NCBI GenBank assembly: GCA_032164295.1
Contig: JAJHTX010000003.1
Coordinates: 3,720,001-3,784,000, forward strand
Reading direction: 5' to 3'
Source of the DNA: Inonotus obliquus
Taxonomy: Eukaryota; Basidiomycota; Agaricomycetes; Hymenochaetales; Hymenochaetaceae
Length of the DNA stretch: 64,000 nt
Within the stretch, counting starts at the first letter, position 1. Each line of letters begins with the position of its first letter. Shown piece after piece: positions 34,501 to 48,188 of this stretch. Position numbers and translations under genes: made by a program. The notes below the pieces were generated by a model, which had not been told where the DNA came from, made no database searches, and saw nothing but the letters and a program-made list of their open reading frames with translations.

Positions 34501-35883
34501 AGCCTTGCACTGTTCGTCTACAACGTTCTGCGCTTCGATAATTGGTCATGCGTCACACAAAGAGACGGACATGTGACGGAACCGGTGATTGCGGCGCACG
34601 GGAGATCAAATAACACTCGAATCCCGATATCGATTGCTGACCGCCGGGCCAACAACTTTGCTGCGGCGTTAACGCTGTTCCTACGATCCACATTGATCGG
34701 GGCGACGGAAGCTCTATCCAGGACGGACAATGCTCAACGTTGTTCCGCTTAAGTGGTATACTAGAGATTCGCTCATCCCGAAAGGAAAACGGAATCCGGC
34801 CCGACGAACAAGCCCTTCTATTTGAAAGCGACCAATGGGCAATAAACTGTGACCAGGGCTCATCTGTGCTCGCTACCAACCAACAACCTGCTTCAGACGG
34901 AAGATTCAACACAGCTCCTCGGCAAACGGCGCGGAATGTTGAGCTCACGACGAATGAGGACGGCATAGAATATCATCTCGAGCAGATGCATCCTCGGTAG
35001 TTCTCAGTGGCCGCGAAATGCGATATTTTCAGATGACAAAGGCATTGACATAGGTGATGCGGACCGACCCTCACTATGATCGGGAGTCTCCGCATTATGA
35101 TACTGGAAACCAGCTTGCCTATAGTTTTGTATTTGAAAATAGCGCGGAGAGTCGTGTAAAGTGTCGGCACCCTGCATCGCCCGCATGTCGTTAAGCTCAT
35201 TTCGTGCTTTCCAGATACTCTCTGCCGAGTTGACCGATCGGGCGTCAACGTCCGTCAACAGAGGAGATTTCTGTATTCGTATTGGCATCCGGGTTTCCGA
35301 TGGTACTGCGTCGACGCAGAATGGTGGGTGAAAGCTTCGGTAGCTGGTCATCGGACGTACCAAACCGTGTTCGACGCTCGCCGGTAAGTTAAGAATTTTC
35401 CAAACTACCACATTTTAAGCGACCCCAGACGAGTCACTTTTCGGGATGATACGTTCCCTTTCGGTGCCCTTGAGTCAGCGGAGTGACCATCGTATTGCAA
35501 AGTAATCTTCGGGTGCTCTCCAAGGATAACTGCTGTTCCGTTGCTTCTACAACGCCCTCCGCGCAGATGTTCTTCTGTCTTTTCGTTTCGGGAACTTGGA
35601 TGATGCATACAATCCCGATTGCACGGTGACCTAGCAAGTTTACTCTTGGCACGAAATTCAAAGACGGATCACATGATAGTAGACTCACGTGCATAGCTGG
35701 GTTGTGCCGATACCCAACCTCAGACTTTCTACTCCGACGTCCCTACAATATTGGGTGCCGTATACATACGCCTTTGCGAGTATGTCAGTTTCTAGGTCCA
35801 ACATGTCAGATGTGGGCATCACACGACACAACTATAATGTTAGGGCCCAAACCCCGTTGAACAACAAGTCAAATCAAGACTCC
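31582..35883. other. 4.3 kb interval, no supported gene
   Basis: Upstream of the Zn2Cys6 gene; the first ~300 bases are AG/GC-rich and probably its leader and promoter. Beyond that, many short open frames occur on both strands (for example 32896-33080 plus, 34553-34966 minus, 35004-35411 minus), without family resemblance. A run of old, mutated sequence is plausible next to the broken Crinkler-like gene. Confidence 0.4.
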
Positions 35884-38447
35884 ATGGGTGAATTATGTTA
35901 CTCTTGCAGTATTATTCAGAGTGTGACTCACACTTGATCTGTTATATAGGTTATTTATCGTGCTACACGGTCTTTCTGCCTGATAACCCGTTTACTTCGC
36001 TCCCTGAATTGTTTTATGTGAAATCGGATACGAAGGTCTCTGAGCTAGTCAGGATTATTCGAAGAACGTGCCATAAGATGCCCTCCGTGCCCGGCATGCC
36101 AATCGTGCTTCTGAGGGTAAACATCTCGTCCTACTACTAGTTTACCGCACTGATTACGTTGTATAGCATGAACCCGGAAACACCGCAGATGAAGGCGTCG
36201 CGGTATATGACCAAGTGGCTTCTTGGCTACGTGACAATCGTTTTAATAAGCCTTTGGAGTATAACAAGAAATTCGACGAATATTTTCCTGATGGACCGGC
36301 TCCTGAAGGAATAGATATCGTTGTTGTCTCTAGATACAGTACGTCCGTTACTTAGTGCCTCTATTAATGGTTAACGGCCCCAAGTTTATGACTTGATCGG
36401 TTCGCCCGCACAGCTTGCGTCCCACAGACGCTCGGTCCCCCGGTCGCCCACAGACTCGTCATTTACCGACCATTACGATCAATTTGGCTGGGATCTCGAG
36501 CCCGATTCGCTCTGGCAAAGCTTTTACACCTTTTGGTCCTCGAGAACGTTTGAAGAGGAACATCGAAAGGACATCATTCCCCTTGCCATTAGCGAGAAAG
36601 GATTTACGAAACCCCCGGAACGTTTGCCCAGCATCACTCGTAATAATGATCGCATTTACGTTCGTGAAAAATACCGAAGCCTTGTGCGTTCCGTCCGCGA
36701 CCTCGCACGAGAAGAGCCGGACACGGGTCTCGTTCTTTCGGGACAACTTGGAATAGGTGTGAAGCCCGTATCTCCTTTACTTGTATAAAGATCACTGACG
36801 CATGCCTAGGGAAAACAATCTAGCTCTGGTATATGCTCCTGTGTTGCCTGATGAACGGAGAAAATGTTATTTTCCATTACAGGGGAGAAACACGATTTTT
36901 TTCGGTGGTTGGGTCTATCGTGCCATCCTCCAATCTCACACGCTGCCCTACGATAGGACCTTTTACGCATGGAGTCTGATTGATTCTGACTTGGATCCCG
37001 GTCCGCCCCCTGGGTATCTGATAGACAAGGGACCCAAACTCTTTACGGTCCAGGTATCTTCTCCGAATGGCCAACAATATTCCAGGTGGAGCAATAAGAT
37101 TTATGGCTATGTCTGGGGCATGGACCTTTGGAGTTTTGACGAGCTGTTGAAAGGGTGCGTCATTGCTTGTTGGTTCGACTCGTGCAGTGCTGAGTATACA
37201 CGTGATTTACGTTCCGTTTATGGAGGCTTTGCGCAATGCAATTCGTCTCCTAGTCAAAGAACAGACAGTTCAGTCACCACTTCCGTCGTCGGCTGAACCA
37301 GTACATGAGCGTGAGACACTCGAGAAGGATATTGATCCATTTTATGAAAGAATTGCGCAAAAGGCGATTCAAGTAACAGTGGTTACGCAAGACGAGCAGG
37401 GTTTTTCCAATTATATAGGCAGCGGGCCCGTCAATATAGCTTGTCGTATACGGACGAGTGCCCTTGCAAGAGCCTTGACGTTTGAAAAGGATGGCAGGGG
37501 TGGCTGGAACAGTGCAGAGACAGTATTCGAACTGCTAGTAAAGGACGCAGTCTACCATTTTGGCGACGACCTGCGTGATATCACGAAAGCCATCTTGGTT
37601 CCATAAAGTGGTCATGTCTGCGTTGGCCTTGAGTAGGGCGAACCCCGAATCACTCATGAATGCTCTGGTGCAACTAGGAAATGATGAGAATTATTCTCCT
37701 TCACATCAACTCTTCGCGGCCGAACAGCGTGGGCACTCGGTCATGTCCTTCCGAGATGACATATTTATACCGAAGTTCAAGTCCGAGCTTATAGCTCGGC
37801 TTGTCAAGAAACAGATTGGTCGCCTTACGGTTAAACAAGCCAGAAAATTCTGCAACGTGTTTAGGTTGTTCCCCGAGGGTTCTTCACTAGCTGGTTGGAT
37901 ATTTGAATCCCTCGTTTATGACATGGTGACGTCTGGAAACGTACTCAGTCAAATATCACCAATGGTACTGAGAGACACGTCAATCCCGGTCGACTACATC
38001 AAGTATGAATCTCCATCGACATCCTCGTCATTTCAATCGTTCCCGGCTCGCAGGAGGACTTTCACATATGTCGAATTTCCAAGTGACGTGCTGGATTGGA
38101 GTACGACGGATCAGACATGTTACTGCGTAACACAGCCTGAAGATTATCCTTTATTCGACTCATTCTTCGTAGAGACCAAAACGGGCTTAGGCTCAGTCGA
38201 GTCGACCATCTAGATTATTAAGTCGTCCACTATTTTCAGCATACATAGTGGTTCTCCTGCAGATTTTGCTCGGATCAGGTCTATTGTGAGGACTGCTATG
38301 AGGAGGCTTATAACTTCTGCAGCTAGGGGAAATCGACCATTGTCGCATATCAGTATTACATTGAAGTATCTCTATATAACTCCAACACCGATGACGAAAC
38401 ACACTTGGAAGTTGCCTGCTGATGGGTGGACTTCCACCACGGCATGA
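35884..38447 (+). pseudogene. Crinkler-like P-loop NTPase gene, broken
   Basis: Crinkler-type proteins combine a ubiquitin-like header with a P-loop NTPase and a C-terminal effector domain. Recognisable exons: 35884-35887, 35950-36116, 36167-36338, 36385-36756, then 36810 onward, with a final exon 38214-38447. A 53-base intron (36757-36809) reconstitutes a perfect Walker A motif, GQLGIGKT, but a TAG stop follows two codons later at 36821. Family-like reading continues in that frame to about 36895. It then jumps frame at a seven-T run (36896-36902) and continues through AWSLIDSDLDPGPPPGYLID to about 37155. Another shift lies near 37225-37235 (into NAIRLLVKEQ) and one near 37575-37677. The tail includes IHSGSPADFARIRSIV. 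Splicing cannot remove all lesions, so this is called a pseudogene. Family assignment is from memory. Confidence 0.65.
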
Positions 38448-38642
38448 GAGTTTTTGGGGATTCTCGATAAAGCATTTCAGCGAGGTTAATATTTTCGTAC
38501 TAGTGTGCAATCATAGGCCGAATGACCTTCGGTCTAAGTTTTCGCGGAGCGGTGTCCAGAGCTCGACAGCCTGGTACCCGTGTACTGACGACATGGACCG
38601 AAAGTTGGTTGGTTTAACGTGGATAGCACGGTATACGTAAAA

Positions 38643-39834
38643 CTAAGCGTGGCTTAAACCCATCATACCCTCGATCCAGTGGGCAACTCCTGCCACTTCT
38701 CGCAGCCCAGGGTCACTGGCTGCGAGCCGGAGATCTGGGCGAAAACGTCTATCCGAAGGTACTGTTGGCAACGACCTGAAACAGATATGGAGACGCGAAC
38801 CGAGATTGGGGGAGGCTGTAAGAGATACGACTGATCGTTCGCCATCGTCTTCTGAAGCGTGCCATGCGGATGAGGCGAAAATATCTGAAGAAGGTTAGAC
38901 GGAATTCAAAAGCGGTGCACAATTCACGCACTCTCTAGGTACACGATATCGCCCTTCTTGACGCCTTCATTCTCGGGCATGCTCTCGTCAAAATCAGGTT
39001 CGCTTATTCCTCCCCAGACTTCTGCAGTCTCTCGCCATGCCGTCACTCTACTTATTCCACCCTTTTCACTACCAATCACCAATTTCAAGACCCCAACTTC
39101 CCTCCCCGCATCTTGTCCTTTTTTGACTCTGACGACATCCGGGCCCTCTACTTCCAGTACTGCGACCAGGAGATTCACTTTTCGCGACCACTTTCCCTTT
39201 GGGGTGTATTCGGCTGTGAGGTCCGAGAGCGCCGTGAGTGTGTGTAAATTGATGACAAACGCTGGAAATGCTGTAATGGAAGATGTCGATGTGTGTGCGT
39301 AAGAAGCGTCCAGTGGATACTCTCGAGAATAAAAGTCTGACACAGCTGCTCGATCAGAGAGAAACGTCCGTGACTGAGCAATTGTTGGAGGCCACGAAAT
39401 GAGTGACTCTTCTGCGGACACTCTCAGAGTCTCAGTTCAAGGATGATACAAATATGGAAGAAGAATACCAATATTCGACTGTTCAGACGTCCTTTCGTCT
39501 CCATTCGTCATATTGCACTCGTCCCAGTCGTGCTCGTTTTCGTCATCCTCAGGAAAGATCACATTCTTATACAACTTTGAGATGCGCTGGCTAGCCATGC
39601 TAAAAGTTTCAGGTGGCAGCAGCCATATTTGCGTCCCTTCGCCGAGACCTGTCTGCTCGACCGAATCTGCGTCTCCATCGAGGTCTGTCGAAAATTTGAT
39701 GCATTCTTTTTATTCTCAGGAAATTGACTAGGTTTACCTTGGGACACAACGACACGCCAGGAAAAAGCAGTGCCCGAAGATCTCTTCTTCAGAGAAGCTG
39801 AATTTGGTGCATTCAAGAAGACTCTATAAGACAT
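38643..39834 (-). CDS. OB-fold-like nucleic-acid-binding protein (hypothetical)
   Basis: Exons in transcript order: 39834-39738, 39684-39469, 39420-38932 and 38884-38643 (347 residues). The middle reads KWSRKVNLLVAVLEVEGPDV, then GVLKLVIGSE, ISRVTAWRETAEVWGG and VKKGDIVYLEN. This strand pattern resembles single-stranded-DNA-binding OB folds of the RPA/shieldin type. The C-terminal block (SLTASPNLGSRLHICFRSLP, then RFRPDLRLAASDPGLREVAG) recurs in basidiomycete hypothetical proteins as I recall them. The start MSYRVFLNAP at 39834 is the first ATG of an open frame that continues upstream. A role in DNA repair or telomeres is only a guess. Confidence 0.68.
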
Positions 39835-40993
39835 GCAAACCTGATACTGATAACCGGAGCCAGAGAGAGTCGGGAGAAGAGGAAGAGCCAGTGTCGCGCT
39901 GTTATGACATGTTGTGACCAACCGTCACTTGTCACACAACACAACTTCGGCAACCGCCGTTCGTTATTTTCTCTTCTTCACCATCCAGCAGGACTATGTG
40001 AGGGAAACCCGATTGGGTCATCCTTCTGGCACAGGAATCGTGCCCGTCTAGCTCAGGAGATACAGATCCACTGTTAGCGTCTGACTATGCAATAGGCTGG
40101 GTGACAATATCTGGTGTGCGATCCCAAGTCTACGATCAGTCCTCCATACAGCAAGCATGGACTCCTTGGTCTGCGCAGAATTCCTTGTTTGGTATGCCAC
40201 TTCCTCACCTTCTGTATGTCGTTAGCAAACATTTCAAGATCAAGGATAGGTTTGTATGAGACTGGAGCGAGAAACTTCTTGCGCATCGACGCACCTCCAA
40301 CGCATCACCTATCGGATTCACCCGTAAGCTCTTGTACTTTAGCCTCCAGTAGTGTTTCTAGCGTTGAGGACCTCGCAAAAAGTTCGGGTCATTAGTACCC
40401 TTACATGATCCTACGATCCGAAGCGCGGGGTGTCTCGTATGAGCACCCTGACTCATCTGAATGTTCATCTCCTCAGCCCGGAAACTTCATCGATGACTTC
40501 GTGGCTTTTGGGTTAAAGATCGGAAAAGAAAGGAGGCAGTAGTAAAGATGGAGATCATAATAGAGGACTTGAGATATCGAGATCTTTTCCCTCCCAAGCT
40601 CGTTGATGTCGGCATTTATGCTGACTTGCAGAGCGGGCTCTTCTTACCGCAAAGAGGAATGGTTCGAGTTATGATCATTTGTCATGTTCGTTTGTTACTC
40701 AATGCAGATCATCGGATATGATTCTTGGCACTCCTGTTATGGCAAGAAAATGCAAGGTGAGATGTCGATCCTTATGTCTCGACTGCGCTACTAATCCACT
40801 TCCAACAGATCGCAGCTCCTCGGCGCGACTTGGGCCAATGCCAAGTGATATTTTATGCGTATGCGCAGTGGGTCATTCTTACCGCTCACTAGCCGGTGTC
40901 ACCTGTCACTTGGAACGGTCAGGTGTTTGTGCGAGACGCTGGAGGGTATAAAAAGACGCTCCCCGACACCTTGAGTCGTTGAACAAGTCCACT
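39835..40993. other. Divergent intergenic region
   Basis: About 1.15 kb between the OB-fold-like gene and the carboxylesterase, transcribed away from each other. Apart from the TATA box at 40947, no feature is recognised. Confidence 0.4.
40947..40955 (+). promoter_or_regulatory. TATA box of carboxylesterase gene
   Basis: TATAAAAAG, 47 bases before the ATG at 40994, in a good position for a core promoter with a short leader. Typical of inducible secreted-enzyme genes. Confidence 0.65.
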
Positions 40994-43205
<2,212 letters not shown>

Positions 43206-44048
43206 TTTTGAACCTCATATCTTCGATGGAACGGTTAGGGTTGCATAGGACAGTTTATAATACGGCACCATCCTCTATAAATTTCCCAACAAGTTGATAA
43301 ATTATGACGTTTAATAATAATACTTGGTGTTTGTTGTTTTCGAGTCTGTCCGAGTGTGTGCCTGTCCTTCGCTAAGTTGCCATCCCATTCTCCGCAATTT
43401 CATTGCTAGCTTCTGTATCGGAATTTCTAGTCAGCTGAATGATTCAGATTGGATCTTGAAGGAAATGTGTACCGTTCGAACGTCAAGACCTGAAAAAGTA
43501 CATTCGTTGACTCGAAAAAGAGTACAGTCACACTACTCGCTCTGAGAACTCTGAAAATTCATGCATTACGTCCACAAATTTAGTCTTTTGTAAGGAAGGG
43601 CCAAAATTCTTGGTCGCTAGGTACTTGTATTCTTCCAATGTATTCTCTCACTTTCCTGAGTCTACGAACTACATCTGAATAAATGAGGCGCGACGTCGCA
43701 GCGGCCTGTAGGAACTTCGATGTGCGACTACGTATAAGTATCAACTGACTTCCCGCTTCAAGGTAGATAGGACGGCGTGTTACATTGAGACGACGCACAT
43801 CGGTCAGAAATACGAAAGTTCACTCCTTTCTGCTGAATAGGCTTATCCCAATCGCTTTCAAGTATTGTTAGAGCTACTGTACAATTTTCTTCTCGTAATT
43901 TATATTTTTACTCTGCTTTTGATTCCTCAAGATGTTCTACTCGGCCGGATGGTTTGTTCATTCGGATGGTGGTGAATCCCGGCCCACACATGTTCGTTTT
44001 AACTACTTCCCAAATACCATACCGAATTGTCACCCTTCGCCGGAAGAC
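43206..44048. other. Convergent intergenic region
   Basis: About 840 AT-rich bases between the 3' ends of the esterase and carboxypeptidase genes. No gene recognised. Confidence 0.4.
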
Positions 44049-46159
44049 CTAAAATGGCTTGTCCGCCAACCAACGTTGCAACATCGCAAGCGCTTGTACC
44101 GGCTTGTCATGTGGCACCTATTTAAAGTCATCAGCAACCATCGCTCTGAAATTTCATACATGGACAGCTTACGAAATGACCTGCTCCATAGATAGTCGCA
44201 AACGAGAAATTTCCAAATGCGCGGGTCTTTCCCGCAGGCTCGCCGTTGACACTCCATTCTGTAAGAGGAGTGTTGGCAAAGGCGTCTCTTCCTTGCCAGT
44301 CCACTCTTAAAGTCCATCGTTCGTTTCCCAACCAGTTAGCGATGAAATCGTACGAGCCTGCGTAAATGAGTATCTGGGCAATCGATCAGCAGCGGTCAGG
44401 AAAAAAGGCACGATAACATGTTGAGTCATACTTTGACGCGCCTGGTGAGTAGCTCCGCGAGATATTGCTGCGTTTCGTGCAGGGGGTCTCCCGTTGCCCA
44501 GAAAGCCTGATTCACTCCGAAAGCGATGTCTGTAAAATTTCGACCAGGATCAACGCCTAATGCTTGTTTGATCGATGGGGTGTTGAGGTAGGTGATAAAG
44601 TCTCTAGTGTAATGTTTCAAGTTCATCGTTGATTCAAGAAAAGAAAAGACGTACTGTCTTTCAGGGTAGCAGTCGAGACTGTCACATTTCATTGACATAT
44701 CGTAGAGGTTGTACCCTGGTGAATTATCTCAATACGAGAGCAGATCTAGGAAGAATGAAGAAAGAGGCACCAGCGGCATGATATGGGGCCATCAGCTCAT
44801 TACCGCAAAAACTGAATGCAGCAGCGCAGTTGATCAGATCGAATTGCTCAATGCAGCCTTTCTGTTGAAGCTTCAAGCAGCGGGGCAGCTAGGTAGACGT
44901 ACATCATGATAAGCCCTCGACTCAGGGACACGTAATATAAGTGGATTTACAATTTGTTTCATACGGACACATGTGGAAATTGGCTGGAGTGGACCAATTC
45001 CTTCATTAGTGCACTGCATGTCATAATACGAGTGCAACAATCTAATCAATGAAACACAGTAAGTTGATATTGTATAATCCCCAGGTACGATAGTTTCACA
45101 TACGAGAAGAAATCGGTCGCCCCGTTTCCTTCGTGAATAATTCAGTTTATCGAATGAGTATCGGAAGAGTTTGAGGATGGACTAACCAATCATAATCGAT
45201 TTTAGGTTAATCGGGGCGAGGCCATTTGCAGCAAGAAAGGGATTTTGGTCGAACACTGCAGCGCCAAAGATTGGAAGATACCGCCCCTATAATCGAAAAC
45301 ACATAACGAATCCCATGTTTTCAAAATCCATCGCTGAGAGAGAAAGACATACTGCATAAGATTCTCCAGTGAGGTGGAAAGCTCGACCCTTGAACTTGTG
45401 GAATGTTTCAAAGAACGTGGCGATGAACGCTGCTATATCTTGACCGGCTTCCTCGGTTGTTGCCTGAGCAGTTGAATCTCAGTTTAAAATTACGGATATT
45501 GTTGTTATTCAATCGGCACGCACGACTATGTCACCAACGTCATGGTAAGAAAACCCAGTCCCAATCGGCTGGTCGATGAAGAATATGTTCGCATTCGTAT
45601 TCCAAGAGTATGGGTTGAGCTTTGTGCTGTTTGAGCTCTCAATTGAGCACGGGCCTGGAGATGGAATGCTCATCAGTTCGTCGCTCCTGGTAAAGTACAG
45701 ATGAAGAACCAAGTTCCATGAAAAGTCCAGTTGCCGACGAACCACCAGGCCCGCCGTTCGTCCAGAGGAGAACATCGTCCGTATCCGGATCGTTCCTACT
45801 CTCAAAGAAGTAGAAGAAGAAGTGCTTTGGTCCCACATCGATGTATCCCGTGTACGCACTACCCCGACCTCGGTGAGTCTAATCATTCGAATTTGGGTTA
45901 GAATTGTGGCAGCTACGTACGCAACACCACCATCGCAGAAGTCAGACCTCTTGATACGCGCGCTTCGTCCAGGGAATGACGGGTGAGAGATGGTCGTGAA
46001 CCTGTCAAGTACGAGAGATGAAAGCTCCAAAACACCAGGTGTCCTCGCATTGGAATCTATCGTCCCATGACTAAGTTTCACGGCAGGAAAGAGCGGTTCT
46101 TGCTGGATCTGTGCGCATGCGCAGGCAGATATGACAAGGAAAGAGGCGAGGAACTTCAT
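44049..46159 (-). CDS. Secreted serine carboxypeptidase (S10)
   Basis: Removes C-terminal amino acids at acid pH, in the vacuole or outside the cell. Exons in transcript order: 46159-45921, 45858-45710, 45654-45524, 45463-45353, 45286-45190, 45128-45104, 45041-44951, 44888-44771, 44715-44655, 44603-44432, 44373-44173 and 44117-44049 (487 residues). A signal peptide ([16 protein letters not shown]) is followed by a short propeptide region. Catalytic triad: Ser208 in TGESYAGRY, Asp407 in [10 protein letters not shown], His464 in YGAGHFVPHDKP. Also [10 protein letters not shown] and WLGNERW. The usual NGGPGCSS substrate loop reads NGGPGGSS, so its Cys is lost. Exon 6 is only 25 bases. Convergent with the esterase. 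Confidence 0.95.
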
Positions 46160-46424
46160 GGTTACAGTTGTAGGAGTCGCTGGGAAATGAGTCGTGAGTA
46201 GTTTTATAAATATACAACACGGTGCGCTGCGGAGCTTATCAGGGTTGTTTCGATGATCATAAAATCCACATGCAAGGGCGCTCCCAGGTCTGCTTCTGTT
46301 CCAGCCTCAATTATTGCATTTTTAGAATACAATAGAGGTTCAAATCGATACGCCGTCCGAAAGGTGCACGTAATACATATATCTTTTGACAATCTTCCAC
46401 AGCGGTAGATTTTTTTATTTCTTG

Positions 46425-46428
46425 TTTT

Positions 46429-46459
<31 letters not shown>
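46425..46459. repeat. T14G21 homopolymer tract
   Basis: Fourteen T (46425-46438) run directly into twenty-one G (46439-46459). On the minus strand this is C21A14, and it abuts the last recognisable codons of the Crinkler-kinase relic. It could be true sequence or an assembly artefact. Confidence 0.95.
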
Positions 46460-46460
<1 letters not shown>

Positions 46461-48052
46461 CCAGTCAAGGTCAACTAGAACTGCACTCGTTCGCGCATCC
46501 TTATTGACGACTAGTACATTAGGGCATCGGAGGTCTTCAACACGAAGTCGTTTTCGTGCAACAGGCTAATGGCTTTTGTAAAATCAGCATAGGCATCCGG
46601 CAAGAGTGTCTATTCCTTGATAGCTATAGCGTCAACGAAGTCCATAACTACCATGCGAAGGTCACCGAGTATTGCACCACAAAAGTGTAAAGTGGGAGCG
46701 AGTTTCTCCTTGCGGTACCGATCGGGGAACTTGACAATTACATTGAGCCCGCCTAGCCTTGCACAGGTTAATGTTCGCGCAATATTGGTCGACAAAAGTC
46801 TGTCTACATATTTCAGACCCGAGAGGATATTTGGTTCGCCACCATACAAGAAAGTCGGGTTAGGCATGTATGCCTGCGGATCGACAGCCTTGCTGAGCTT
46901 CGCGCTTTTATAGTATCCCTTAAGGCGACGAACGCAGTCCGAAGCTTGCAAATGCGTGAAACCTTGGCGACGCGTCCCTCTGGTCTGCCCTCAAGGATGT
47001 GAATGGTTCAACAATCACAACATCTGCAAAGACGCCCAGAGCACAGAAGTAAGAGCCCATAATGCCGATGAGCAAGCAAGGACCATAGATGCACGAACGG
47101 ATTTCTAACTGCTGTACTGTACTGTTAGAAGTTGTCGGATGGCCGCTTAGGGAAACGTACCGAATCTTGAGCACATAATTTACAAGATAGTGACTGCAAT
47201 CCGGCATCACCAAGTTCGACCTTCCACTCCTCTACTACCAAGGGCCTGCAATCCTAATCGAATATCCATCACCGCAACGCCGTCTGGAGATGCCTTACCG
47301 TCCGTCCGTTCTCCCAGGTCTAATCGTCACTCCCACAAGCTGCTCCCATAATCGTCTCGTAGCTTTAATCCGTTGTTCCTTTAATAAGTAGAATTTGGGA
47401 GCCTCGTAGAACAAAGTATGGGTTAACTTCGTTATCGCGGTCGTCACTTCTATAAGGTTGTCGGGGCGTCCGTTGTCTATCGAATGCATGATTTTCTCAG
47501 CACTAGGTACTGTGGCAGATGAGGGGTCACAAACATCGACCACAAACACTAAAGACCCCCTGTGACCTATCATCATTGAGTGTCGTCAAGGATGAAGTGA
47601 AGCACTTACGAGATACTCTCTGCATTTCATCGCTCGTGGACCTTTTGCGTTTCAGAGGAGTCGTGTCATATGCGGCAAACACCAAATGGACGAAATCCAT
47701 GTCCGTCTTGCCCTGTCCGAAAATGCACTAAAGCCCAGTCGTTTTCCCGTGCCTCTTCCATTCCTTATTAGACTTCTCCTCTATGTGTTAGAACATATCT
47801 TCCTCCGACTCAGACACCTCGAAATCCTTGGGCTTACATGGCTTCAGTGAGGACACAGGAAGGAAGGAGCGGATGACGACTCACTTGATATGGAATAAGG
47901 TCATGTTCCTTGATTTTGCTGCGCTGGAACCAGCTTTCTAGTTTATTGAAGAGAATTCTTAGAACGCGACAGATACGCCGGTCATGGTTAACATGTACTT
48001 CGTAAAATCCACAGTTGGGATATTGAACAAAGCAGTTCAGGTCGATGCTCAT
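46460..48052 (-). pseudogene. Crinkler header plus kinase-like domain, broken and 3' truncated
   Basis: Reading right to left: an ATG at 48052 opens a short ubiquitin-like header (SIDLNCFVQYPNCGFYEVHV, then ICRVLRILFNKLE) ending at a GTGAGT donor, as in Crinkler proteins. Fungal kinase-like segments follow: KLTHTLFYEAPKFYLLKEQR, EEWKVELG, CIYGPCLLIGIMGSYFCALG, then GLNVIVKFPDRYRKEKLAPT and GDLRMVVMDFVD. The catalytic-loop equivalent EDLRCPNVLVVNKD and VLVDLDWS come last. These sit in different frames. A one-base shift lies near 47200-47212 and another near 46540, with a TAG after the MDFVDAIAIKE segment (about 46610). The reading stops at the poly-C/poly-A tract just after the DxDW motif, so the kinase C-lobe is missing. 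Only part can be explained by introns. Confidence 0.6.
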
Positions 48053-48188
48053 CGTCGTGGATAGTGGCGAGCGGTGTCCTGACGTTGGCAACACCGTGGG
48101 AAACGAACACCATAGTTGACAACTAGTTTCCCTCCTCACCTTACCCGTACCAGATTCTTGACTTTCTTCCGTATGTGCCGAGATCTCA

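Noticed and set aside
36759..36882. An intron giving an intact Crinkler-like gene across the Walker A region
   Set aside because: It keeps frame but deletes the Walker lysine and a stretch that reads like conserved coding sequence, and other frame shifts downstream remain. A pseudogene fits better.
39559..39921. Single 120-codon minus-strand frame read as one exon
   Set aside because: Splicing at 39737-39685 switches to the frame that joins smoothly into the OB-fold-like protein; the uninterrupted frame is only partly coding.
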